DNA from: Nostoc sphaeroides | Lineage (GTDB): Bacteria; Cyanobacteriota; Cyanobacteriia; Cyanobacteriales; Nostocaceae | NCBI RefSeq assembly: GCF_003443655.1 | Contig: NZ_CP031941.1 | Location: forward strand, 6,213,001 to 6,277,000 | Direction of reading: 5' to 3' | Length of the DNA stretch: 64,000 nt | Shown: positions 36,562 through 44,157 of the stretch, one piece after another | Numbering within the stretch: the first letter of the stretch is position 1 | Layout: every line of letters starts with the position of its first letter | Made by a program: the position numbers and the translations under genes | Notes under the pieces: generated by a model | Seen by the model: only the letters and a program-made list of their open reading frames with translations | Databases searched by the model: none | Told to the model about the DNA's origin: nothing

Positions 36562-37066
36562 TCTTGTCTCTAATGCCTCTAAATATATGGTTTTAAGGAG
36601 TGTTGCTCTGGGACTTTGAGTAGAACAGATATACTATTTTAACCAGAAAATTCTGGAATAGGAGTTCTCAAATCAAAAAAGGGGTGTAACAAGATCGTAA
36701 CTCGATCGCTACCAGATTAGGGTAGTTTTGCACAATGATACCAACTTGCATTCAGAGATAGCTTTTTTTCGCTGGGTAAGCAAGGGGTTTTAAAGAAAAA
36801 ATAAATTACCTAAACAACACTGTCAGTAGAAGCCGGACTAGTGAGCATTTGCGGAGGTTGCTAAATTAGGAGCGATCGCTATGCAAATCAGCATATCATC
36901 TATAGCGACTTCATTGGGTCGGGATTGATGTAGAAAGCTTCTAGGGTAGTAGTAAAGGGATTTTCAATGCTTTAGGTAACTTTCAGCTTTGAGAAGCTAT
37001 GATGCTCAGTCGTACTTGCTGCCTATGAGCTTGACGTATAATTGTACCAATACAGGGAAAAACATT
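36562..37066. other. Divergent intergenic region, recA and DUF262-HNH gene
   Basis: 505 bp. One HIP1-like GCGATCGC near 36873. No gene is supported; a 26-codon in-frame extension of the next gene (from 36989) lacks a ribosome site. Presumably it carries the recA promoter. Confidence 0.4.
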
Positions 37067-38620
37067 ATGGCTAAAGTTAATCTAGATGCTCTGATTCCAC
37101 GAGAAGATTTTGATGTGGAAGAAAATATTAATCTAGGTAAGAAAAAAGAAACAATTTCTATTGAAGACCTTAAAATAGACTCATTCTTCTTTTCAAACAT
37201 CAGAAAACCTGATTTTCAAAGAGAAACTAACGAATGGGACAAAAATAGAATTTGTGAATTTATCAAGAGTTTTCTTGAGGGCGATTTAATACCAGCAATT
37301 ATTTTATGGCGAAGTACAGGTGGCTACTTGTTTGTAATTGATGGTAGCCATAGATTGAGCGCTTTATCTGCTTGGGTAAATGATGATTATGGTGATGGTA
37401 AAATTTCAAAACTTTTTTATGATGGGGTAATTTCTGATGAACAACTAGAAATTGCTCAAGAAACACGAAAATTAGTAAACAAAACAGTCGGCTCTTATGA
37501 TGATTTTAGGTTGGCTTCCACATACCCTGATAAACTTAAACCCGAAGTTGTCAAATATGCTAAAAATCTAGCAGCCCTGGCAATTCAACTTCAATGGGTT
37601 GAAGGTGATGCAACTAAAGCAGAAAGTTCATTCTTCAAAATTAATCAACAAGCTGCACCAATTGATAAAACTGAGCTAAAACTCCTTGAATCTAGAAAAA
37701 AGCCTAACAGTATTGCGGCGCGTGCAATTATAAGAAGCGGCAAAGGGCATAAATATTGGTCATCTTTTTCAAATGAAACACAATATCAAATACAAGAAAT
37801 AGCTAAAGAGATTAATGAAATACTTTTTGCGCCTAAGTTAAAGACTCCTATAAAAACTCTGGACATACCAGTTGGAGGAAAACTATATTCATCGCAAACA
37901 TTACCACTAATTTTAGATTTTTTTAATGTTGTTAACAATCTAGATTTTAATAATAAGGGAATTAACGATGACTTAACTGGTGAAGCAACAATACAGATTT
38001 TAAAGAAGACCAGAAAGATTGTGTATAGATTAAATAGTAATCATTCCTCATCTTTGGGGTTACATCCAGTTATATACTTTTACTCAAAAGAGGGACGACA
38101 TAGAACTGTATCCTTACTTGCTGTAGCTGATTTTGTAATGGAACTTGATAAAAGGCAAAAAATCAATGACTTCATTAAAGTACGAGAACAGTTTGAAGAA
38201 TGCCTCATAAAATATGATTACTTGATTCAGCAAATTTATTTAAAATATAGGTCTGTTCAAAAAAGCTACAAAGATGTATCAAAGTTATTTCAGAAACTTG
38301 TAACTAATTTACAAATCGAAAAAACAATTCACAATATTCTAAATGAGATTATATCTAGCAATGATTTTCAGTACTTGACTATTCGTACAATAAATCAAGA
38401 GACTCATTCATCTACACAAGACTTTAATACAAATAAAAAAAGTGAGATTTATATAAAAGATGCATTACAAAATGCACAAAAATGTAAAATTTGTCAGGGT
38501 CTTATCCATAGAAACTCAATTTCGATTGATCATATCCAACGTAAAGAAGATGGCGGATTAGCGAGTGTAGATAACGGACAGATAACGCATCCATATTGTA
38601 ATACAGGATATAAAAATTAA
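37067..38620 (+). CDS. DUF262 (ParB/GmrSD-like) protein with C-terminal HNH motif
   Basis: 517 residues from the ATG at 37067 (MAKVNLDALIPRED), preceded by AGGGAA. The N-terminal third is DUF262-like: FQRETNEWDKNRICEFIKSF, PAIILWRSTGG, and VIDGSHRLSALSAW with the DGxHR nucleotide-binding motif. The middle is helical. The last 45 residues carry an HNH-type nuclease motif with CKIC, SIDHIQRKEDGG, N and HPYCN. The DUF262 plus HNH/DUF1524 design recalls GmrSD-type modification-dependent restriction enzymes, so phage or foreign-DNA defence is possible. It is strikingly more AT-rich than recA and xseA around it, a sign of horizontal transfer, and sits beside a toxin-antitoxin pair. Confidence 0.78.
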   Translation: MAKVNLDALIPREDFDVEENINLGKKKETISIEDLKIDSFFFSNIRKPDFQRETNEWDKNRICEFIKSFLEGDLIPAIILWRSTGGYLFVIDGSHRLSALSAWVNDDYGDGKISKLFYDGVISDEQLEIAQETRKLVNKTVGSYDDFRLASTYPDKLKPEVVKYAKNLAALAIQLQWVEGDATKAESSFFKINQQAAPIDKTELKLLESRKKPNSIAARAIIRSGKGHKYWSSFSNETQYQIQEIAKEINEILFAPKLKTPIKTLDIPVGGKLYSSQTLPLILDFFNVVNNLDFNNKGINDDLTGEATIQILKKTRKIVYRLNSNHSSSLGLHPVIYFYSKEGRHRTVSLLAVADFVMELDKRQKINDFIKVREQFEECLIKYDYLIQQIYLKYRSVQKSYKDVSKLFQKLVTNLQIEKTIHNILNEIISSNDFQYLTIRTINQETHSSTQDFNTNKKSEIYIKDALQNAQKCKICQGLIHRNSISIDHIQRKEDGGLASVDNGQITHPYCNTGYKN

Positions 38621-38692
38621 GTGATCAAATACATCTGCATTAGAACATTTAGCTAATGGCGAAGCTTGATGCCACTTCATGCATCATCATTA

Positions 38693-39121
38693 CTATAAAC
38701 GCCAGTTATCTAATCTTAGTGAATAATTTAGATCCTGAATCCTTTGATAATGAGATAAATTACCAGTAACTAAAGTTAGATTATGACGGATAGCAATTGC
38801 AGCAATCATACAATCAGGATAACCAATTCTTTTTCCGGTTGTCTCTAAATCAGCGTAGATTTTCCCTGCTAATATTGCTTCTGTCAAATCAAAGGATAAT
38901 ATTTCCTGTGAAGCCAGTATAGTTAAAAATTGCTGAAGACGTTTTTCTTGCTTACGTTTTTGCCAACCTTCTACAATTTCCATGACTGTAATTGCAGAAA
39001 TTGTATATTTATCAAACTGATTTAAGTAACTATTGGCTTTGACAATAATACGAGGATTTACTCGTTTAATAATTTCTGAAAGAATATCCGTATCAAGTAG
39101 GGACTTTTCTACTTCATTCAT
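38693..39121 (-). CDS. vapC: PIN-domain toxin, VapC-like
   Basis: 142 residues from the ATG at 39121 (MNEVEKSLLDTDILSEIIKR). The PIN-domain acidic residues are in place: SLLDTD, ITVMEIVEG, and YPDCMIAAIAIRHNLTLVT ending NLSHYQRI. VapC toxins are RNases, often cutting tRNA. The start overlaps the antitoxin stop in ATGAATGA (8 bp), the usual translational coupling of such pairs. A longer in-frame start is rejected because it lies inside the antitoxin gene. Target unknown. Confidence 0.85.
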   Translation of the reverse strand: MNEVEKSLLDTDILSEIIKRVNPRIIVKANSYLNQFDKYTISAITVMEIVEGWQKRKQEKRLQQFLTILASQEILSFDLTEAILAGKIYADLETTGKRIGYPDCMIAAIAIRHNLTLVTGNLSHYQRIQDLNYSLRLDNWRL

Positions 39122-39347
39122 CTGTTCCAGTATATCCTCTTTTTTCCATCGCCTCAGCAACAATTTCATCAACAATTTCTGGAATATCAGCATATAACCC
39201 CATTAAGGGATCGTTTTTCTCCTGAACTTCTGCTAAACGTTCAATTACGTGACTAATCAATTCTGATAAAGTTGATTGATTTACTATTGCCAGAGTTTTT
39301 GCTCGTTCAAAGGTGAGTCTGTCTAGTTCAAGTTCTATTTTTTCCAT
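39114..39347 (-). CDS. VapB-like antitoxin
   Basis: 77 residues, MEKIELELDRLTFERAKTLA and then a helical acidic tail with DIPEIVDEIVAEAMEKRGY. The short basic-acidic helical architecture and the 8-bp overlap with the PIN toxin gene define it as the antitoxin that should neutralise the toxin and repress their joint promoter. The first half resembles ribbon-helix-helix antitoxins. Confidence 0.8.
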   Translation of the reverse strand: MEKIELELDRLTFERAKTLAIVNQSTLSELISHVIERLAEVQEKNDPLMGLYADIPEIVDEIVAEAMEKRGYTGTDE

Positions 39348-39489
39348 TATGGTTTTAAACTGTATTTAGTGATTAATTTAAGTCTAATAGATTTTTTGGA
39401 TATTTTTCAGTTTGATTATTCAACACAATAGCTATCAATTAACGTTATTTGCTAAGATTTAATTAGGCTTTTGCTTTCGTATATCTTTG

Positions 39490-40749
39490 ATGACTTTCGA
39501 CCTTTCCGACTCTCTGATTCTCGATACAGCGCTTTCGGTATCTGGATTAACTGACTATATCCGCTTGCTGTTAGAGCAAGATGAACAATTACGCCAAGTT
39601 TGGGTAACTGGCGAAGTCTCCAGTGCTAACCATCATCGCAGTGGTTTATTTTTTACGCTGCAAGATACCGATCGCACCGCCGGAATTAAATGTGTGGTAT
39701 GGAATAGCCAATTGCCAAAACTCGCCCAGATACCCGTTCCTGGTGAGCAGATAATCATTTTGGGCAGTATTCGCCTGTATCCGCAACGGGGAGAGTATCA
39801 GTTATCAGTTTGGCAGACTCTACCTGCTGGTGTTGGTTTACAGGCGTTGCGCTATCAACAACTCAAAAATCGCTTGCTGGCTGAGGGATTGTTCGACGCG
39901 CAAAGAAAGCGATCGCTCCCAACTCATCCCCAAACGATCGCTGTTGTCACTTCACCAACGGCGGCTGCTTGGGGTGATATTCAAAAAACTCTCAAGCAAA
40001 GGTATCCAGGTTTACACGTTTTGTTTTCTCCGGCTACAGTACAAGGTGAGCAAGCGCCTGAATCTATCGTTAAAGCAATTGAGCGGGTAGAAAGAGATGG
40101 TCGTGCCGAAGTGCTAATTTTATCGCGGGGTGGTGGTGCGGTGGAAGAGTTGGCTTGCTTTAATGATGAACGTGTGGTGCGATCGCTGGCTAATTGTTCG
40201 ATTCCTGTAATTACTGGTATCGGACATCAACGAGATGAATCTTTAGCAGATTTAGTTGCAGATGCTTGTGTGCATACACCCACTGCGGCGGCGGAAATGG
40301 TTGTGCCATCACTTTCAGAGTTGTATACTGAGCATCGGGGGCGAGTTGTCGCTTTACATGAAGCAGTGCATGACTTTAGAGAAAATGCTAAGAATAAACT
40401 GCAAGTATTGCGAAATCGTTTGCGACGTTTGCGGTTAGATCGGCAGGTGCAGTTGGAGGTGGACAAGTTAGGTTGGAAGCGTCAGCATTTGGTGCAAATT
40501 ACGACGGGGCGATCGCAGCAAGCAATGCAGCATTTAGAATTATTGCGGCAAAAGTTGGCTAGTCTTGACCCGAAAGCGGTGTTACAGCGTGGTTATGCGG
40601 TGGTGAGAAGGGAAGATGGGGCGATCGCTCGTTCGGCGATGGAGTTGGCTGTGGGAGAAGAGTTAATGATTCAGTTGGGGCAGGGTGGGGTTAAAGTGAA
40701 GGTTATGGAATTAACGAACCGCCAAGACGCCAAGGACGCCAAGAGTTGA
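39490..40749 (+). CDS. xseA: Exodeoxyribonuclease VII large subunit
   Basis: Degrades single-stranded DNA together with XseB. About 419 residues from ATG 39490. The N-terminal OB domain (LTDYIRLLLEQDEQLRQVWV, SGLFFTLQD) is followed by the catalytic domain with VVTSPTAAAWGDI, ILSRGGGAVEELACFNDE, TGIGHQRDESLADLVAD and HTPTAAAE, then a coiled coil, then LASLDPKAVLQRGYAVVRR. The last dozen residues (NRQDAKDAKS) are read from a CGCCAAGGACGCCAAGAG dispersed repeat, so the C-terminus was extended by a repeat. The stop is immediately followed by the xseB ATG. Confidence 0.95.
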   Translation: MTFDLSDSLILDTALSVSGLTDYIRLLLEQDEQLRQVWVTGEVSSANHHRSGLFFTLQDTDRTAGIKCVVWNSQLPKLAQIPVPGEQIIILGSIRLYPQRGEYQLSVWQTLPAGVGLQALRYQQLKNRLLAEGLFDAQRKRSLPTHPQTIAVVTSPTAAAWGDIQKTLKQRYPGLHVLFSPATVQGEQAPESIVKAIERVERDGRAEVLILSRGGGAVEELACFNDERVVRSLANCSIPVITGIGHQRDESLADLVADACVHTPTAAAEMVVPSLSELYTEHRGRVVALHEAVHDFRENAKNKLQVLRNRLRRLRLDRQVQLEVDKLGWKRQHLVQITTGRSQQAMQHLELLRQKLASLDPKAVLQRGYAVVRREDGAIARSAMELAVGEELMIQLGQGGVKVKVMELTNRQDAKDAKS

Positions 40750-40977
40750 ATGGTTAAACGTAAGAGTGCTTCTAGTTCTGAGGAGGGTTGGAATTATGAG
40801 GCGAAGGTTGCTGAGATAGAGGGAATTATCGCTCGAATTGAGGCGGGTGAGTTGGAATTGGAAGCTGTGTTTGAACAATTTGCAAGTGCTGTTGAGTATT
40901 TGCGTCAGTGCGAAGGTTTTTTGCAGGAGCGACAACAGCAGGTAGATTTGTTGATTGAAACATTAAGCCAAGAGTAG
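40750..40977 (+). CDS. xseB: Exodeoxyribonuclease VII small subunit
   Basis: 75 residues with the XseB pattern: NYEAKVAEIEGIIARIEAGE, LELEAVFEQFASAVEYLRQC and an LQERQQQVDLL helix. It begins the base after the xseA stop, so the two are translated together and form exonuclease VII. Confidence 0.93.
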   Translation: MVKRKSASSSEEGWNYEAKVAEIEGIIARIEAGELELEAVFEQFASAVEYLRQCEGFLQERQQQVDLLIETLSQE

Positions 40978-41044
40978 AACCAGAGTCTCTAATGTCAGTA
41001 TAAGCTAGTAGTATGTCAAGAACTAATTGACGGATAAATTTCCT

Positions 41045-41075
41045 GTAGAGACGGCGATTTATCGCGTCTTTCTAG
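41045..41075. repeat. GAGACG near-palindrome
   Basis: GTAGAGACGGCGATTTATCG followed by CGTCTTTCTAG. It is one of several related palindromic sequences here (also 53112-53142, 56355-56382, 61951-61976 and inside 41101-41211). It can form a hairpin after xseB. Confidence 0.6.
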
Positions 41076-41100
41076 CCGTCAAAATGAATTTGATAGACCA

Positions 41101-41211
41101 CTAGTGCTCTGTCTCATTAATTCTGATTGATTAGTTTGTTACCAAAACCCTGTAAAGACGTGAAATTTCGCGTCTCTACAACCCAGCAAAATTAATGGGA
41201 CAGACCACTAG
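41101..41211 (+). repeat. MITE-like element, family 3, copy 1
   Basis: Inverted ends CTAGTGCTCTGTCTCATTAA and the complement of TTAATGGGACAGACCACTAG flank a GAGACG-type palindrome and GGTTTTGGTAACAAACTAAT (on the other strand). The copy at 56324-56433 has the same parts in the opposite orientation. Confidence 0.8.
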
Positions 41212-41432
41212 TACAGTACGACATAAATAAACCACCCATTCCAAATCAATGAAACGCTTACGCTGTATACCTATTTTAATTTTGAATTCCGCCTTGCGGT
41301 ACTAGTGGTAATACAGCAGTTTGCTTTTTAAGTGAGATAGAAAATGCAAGACTCAAAATCTCAGAGATCAAGAGTTTCTGCTTCTTACCTCCTTCAAGCA
41401 AAAGTTCTAATGAGGAGTTTAAGAAACTGATA

Positions 41433-43691
41433 ATGACTGATGAGATCATTGATTTGACAAACTGCGATCGCGAACCAATCCACATTCCCAGTCTGATCCA
41501 GCCTCACGGGGTTTTACTGGTTTTGCAAGATCCTAACCTGGAAATTGTTCAGGTGAGTAGCAACACCCAGGAAGTTGTTGGCCGTCAACCTGAAGAATTG
41601 CTGGGCAAGCGGCTGTTAGATTTACTCGATGCCAAGCAGATGAAGCTGATTCAAAAATGTCTGGCGGAGGATTTTGATAGTGTCAATCCCTTAAATCTGT
41701 CCATTAAACATCAAAATAAATTAATTGATTTTGATGGCATTGTACATCGTTTCAATACTACCATTATTCTGGAATTAGAGCCGAAAAAAGCGAAGGGTCA
41801 AACAGGCTTTTTTGACTTCTATCAACAGGTAAGAGGAACTATTACCCGCATTCAAAAAGCACCAACGCTGCTGGAAATGTGCCAGATTGTGGTTACAGAA
41901 GTCCGGCGAATCACTGGCTTTGAACGCGTCATGGTCTATCGATTTGATACTGATGGGGCAGGGAGTGTCATCGCTGAAGATACCAATCAGGAAACGCCCT
42001 ATCTAGATTTACATTATCCGCCCTCTGATATTCCCAAGCAAGCCCGACAGCTATATACCCTCAACTGGCTGCGGCTGATTCCAGATGCTAACTACCAGCC
42101 TGTCACCTTAATTCCAGCGAACAATCCTTTGACAAATCAACCGTTGGATCTCAGTCTCTCGGTGTTGCGGAGTGTTTCTCCATTACATCTAGAATACCTA
42201 CAAAATATGGGCGTGACTGCCTCTATGTCTATTTCTCTGATACAGGATCAAAAGCTTTGGGGATTAATTGCCTGTCACGATTCGTCGCCTAAATATGTTC
42301 CTTACAATATCCGCACTATGTGCGAGTTTATTGGACAGGTGATGTCTGTAGAACTGGCAAACAAAGAAGCTACTGAAGATATCGATTATAAAAGACAATT
42401 GAAGTCATTACAAACTCAATTTGTGGAAGGGTTGTCTCAGGCTGAGTATTTTCTGGATGGGATGGTGCAACTGAAATCTCAATTACTCAATCTGGTTAAT
42501 GCCACCGGAGCGGTGATATGTAGTGGCGACCAGTGTATTCGAGTGGGTAAAACGCCATCGGAAGCAGAGGTTCACGCCTTACTTGATTGGATTAAACCCC
42601 AACTACATCATAACTTGTTTGAGACGCGATCGCTCTCGAAAAATTACCCTGCTGCCGAGTCATATAAAGCGATCGCTAGTGGCGTATTAGCCCTAGAAAT
42701 TTCTAAAGTTCACCACAATTACATTCTCTGGTTTCGTCCAGAGGTAATTCAAACGGTGAAGTGGGGCGGTAACCCCAACAAACCTGTAGAAGTTTTCTCA
42801 GATGGCAGTTTAAGAATGTCTCCTCGCAAATCTTTTCAACTATGGCAAGAAACGGTGCAAGGGTCTGCCCTACCCTGGAAACCTTGCGAAGTTGAAGCGG
42901 TTACTGAACTGCGAAGCCTGGTTGTAGGCGTTGTGTTGCGGCAAGCAGACAAGCTGGCATCGATGAATTTTGAATTACAACGGAGTAACGAAGAACTTGA
43001 TTCTTTTGCCTACGTTGCCTCCCATGACCTGAAAGAACCGCTTCGGGGCATTCACAACTATGCAAACTTCTTAATGGAAGACTATGCAGATGTACTAGAT
43101 AATGATGGGATTGGGAAACTGCAAACCCTGGTACGGCTGACGCAGCGAATGGAAGACCTGATTAATTCCCTCCTGCATTTCTCCCGTTTGGGACGCGCCG
43201 AATTGATCAGGCAACCAGTGAATCTGAATGAGTTAGTACAGCAGGTAATTACCACTTTGACCATTGCCCGACCACAAAGCGAAGTAGAGTTTCGCATTCC
43301 TCAACCTCTTGAGAGCGTTGAATGCGATCGCGCTCAAATTAATGAACTCTTCACCAACCTCATCAGCAACGCCATTAAGTACAATGATAAACCTGATAAG
43401 TGGGTAGAAATTGGTTTCATTAAAGGAAATGGGCAAAGAAAAGTTGCTTCAACTTCTCTGATTTTTTATGTTCGTGATAACGGCATCGGCATCTCTCAAG
43501 AGCATCTCGACAAAATCTTTCAAATCTTTCGCCGCTTACATGGACGAGACGAATTTGGCGGTGGGACTGGGGTAGGGTTAACCATTGCCCGCAAAATTGT
43601 GGAACGTCACGGTGGTAGAATTTGGGTGGAATCAACCCCCACTCAAGGCAGTACGTTTTACTTCACTCTGTCGGCGGAGGCAAATACATGA
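41433..43691 (+). CDS. Bacteriophytochrome histidine kinase
   Basis: 752 residues, PAS-GAF-PHY-HisKA-HATPase. The N-terminus NCDREPIHIPSLIQPHG has Cys11 where biliverdin-binding phytochromes attach their chromophore. The GAF domain (about 140-310) has VMVYRFDTDGAGSV and YPPSDIPKQARQLY. The position where Cph1-type phytochromes carry Cys reads RSVSPLHLEYLQNMGV, without Cys, which supports a BphP (CphB/AphB) type. The PHY tongue has MSPRKSF. HisKA is ASHDLKEPLRGIHNYANF and HATPase ends GTGVGLTIARKIVERHGG. It is a red/far-red light sensor, coupled by a 4-bp overlap to the Rcp-like regulator downstream. Confidence 0.93.
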   Translation: MTDEIIDLTNCDREPIHIPSLIQPHGVLLVLQDPNLEIVQVSSNTQEVVGRQPEELLGKRLLDLLDAKQMKLIQKCLAEDFDSVNPLNLSIKHQNKLIDFDGIVHRFNTTIILELEPKKAKGQTGFFDFYQQVRGTITRIQKAPTLLEMCQIVVTEVRRITGFERVMVYRFDTDGAGSVIAEDTNQETPYLDLHYPPSDIPKQARQLYTLNWLRLIPDANYQPVTLIPANNPLTNQPLDLSLSVLRSVSPLHLEYLQNMGVTASMSISLIQDQKLWGLIACHDSSPKYVPYNIRTMCEFIGQVMSVELANKEATEDIDYKRQLKSLQTQFVEGLSQAEYFLDGMVQLKSQLLNLVNATGAVICSGDQCIRVGKTPSEAEVHALLDWIKPQLHHNLFETRSLSKNYPAAESYKAIASGVLALEISKVHHNYILWFRPEVIQTVKWGGNPNKPVEVFSDGSLRMSPRKSFQLWQETVQGSALPWKPCEVEAVTELRSLVVGVVLRQADKLASMNFELQRSNEELDSFAYVASHDLKEPLRGIHNYANFLMEDYADVLDNDGIGKLQTLVRLTQRMEDLINSLLHFSRLGRAELIRQPVNLNELVQQVITTLTIARPQSEVEFRIPQPLESVECDRAQINELFTNLISNAIKYNDKPDKWVEIGFIKGNGQRKVASTSLIFYVRDNGIGISQEHLDKIFQIFRRLHGRDEFGGGTGVGLTIARKIVERHGGRIWVESTPTQGSTFYFTLSAEANT

Positions 43692-44155
43692 ATCGAATTT
43701 CAGCTTCCCCGATGCAGGAAACGCCACTACTTTTAATTGTCGAGGATAGCAACGAAGACTTTGAGGCACTGCAACGATTTTTAGGGCGTTCTACCATTGC
43801 GATCGCTATTCAGAGGTGTGTAAGTGGGGAACAAGCGTTAGCCTTTCTTTATCGCACTGGCAATTATGTGGAGCGCCATGCGCCCCGTCCTGGCTTGATT
43901 GTGCTTGACTTGAACCTACCCGGAACCGATGGACGAGAAGTGTTACGCCGGATTAAACAAGATGACAATTTGAAAATGATTCCGGTGGTAGTGTTTACTA
44001 CCTCTAACAATCCCAAAGATATTGAAGTATGCTATCAATACGGTGTCAACAGCTACATCGTTAAGCCAATCAATTTTGTTCAACTGAAACGAGATATTCA
44101 AATGCTTGTGGAATATTGGTTTGAAGTGACGACGCTGCCTTATCCCCAGGATTAG
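43688..44155 (+). CDS. Rcp1-like response regulator
   Basis: 155 residues from ATG 43688, which overlaps the phytochrome stop (ATGA). Single REC domain: LLIVEDSNEDFEALQ, phospho-Asp in LIVLDLNLPGTDGREVL, VVVFTTSNNPKDIEVCYQYG and YIVKPINFVQL. There is no output domain, as in Rcp1, the partner of Cph1. The phytochrome should phosphorylate it. The large hybrid kinase 2 bp downstream is likely in the same operon. Confidence 0.93.
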   Translation: MNRISASPMQETPLLLIVEDSNEDFEALQRFLGRSTIAIAIQRCVSGEQALAFLYRTGNYVERHAPRPGLIVLDLNLPGTDGREVLRRIKQDDNLKMIPVVVFTTSNNPKDIEVCYQYGVNSYIVKPINFVQLKRDIQMLVEYWFEVTTLPYPQD

Positions 44156-44157
44156 TC

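Larger units (their letters stand above)
40978..41432. other. Repeat-bearing intergenic region before the phytochrome gene
   Basis: 455 bp with a near-palindrome (41045-41075) and a family-3 MITE (41101-41211). No gene is supported. Downstream of 41212 nothing specific was seen. Confidence 0.55.

Noticed and set aside
36989..37066. Longer N-terminus for the DUF262-HNH protein
   Set aside because: No ribosome site at 36989, and the ATG at 37067 has AGGGAA upstream and a typical protein start.
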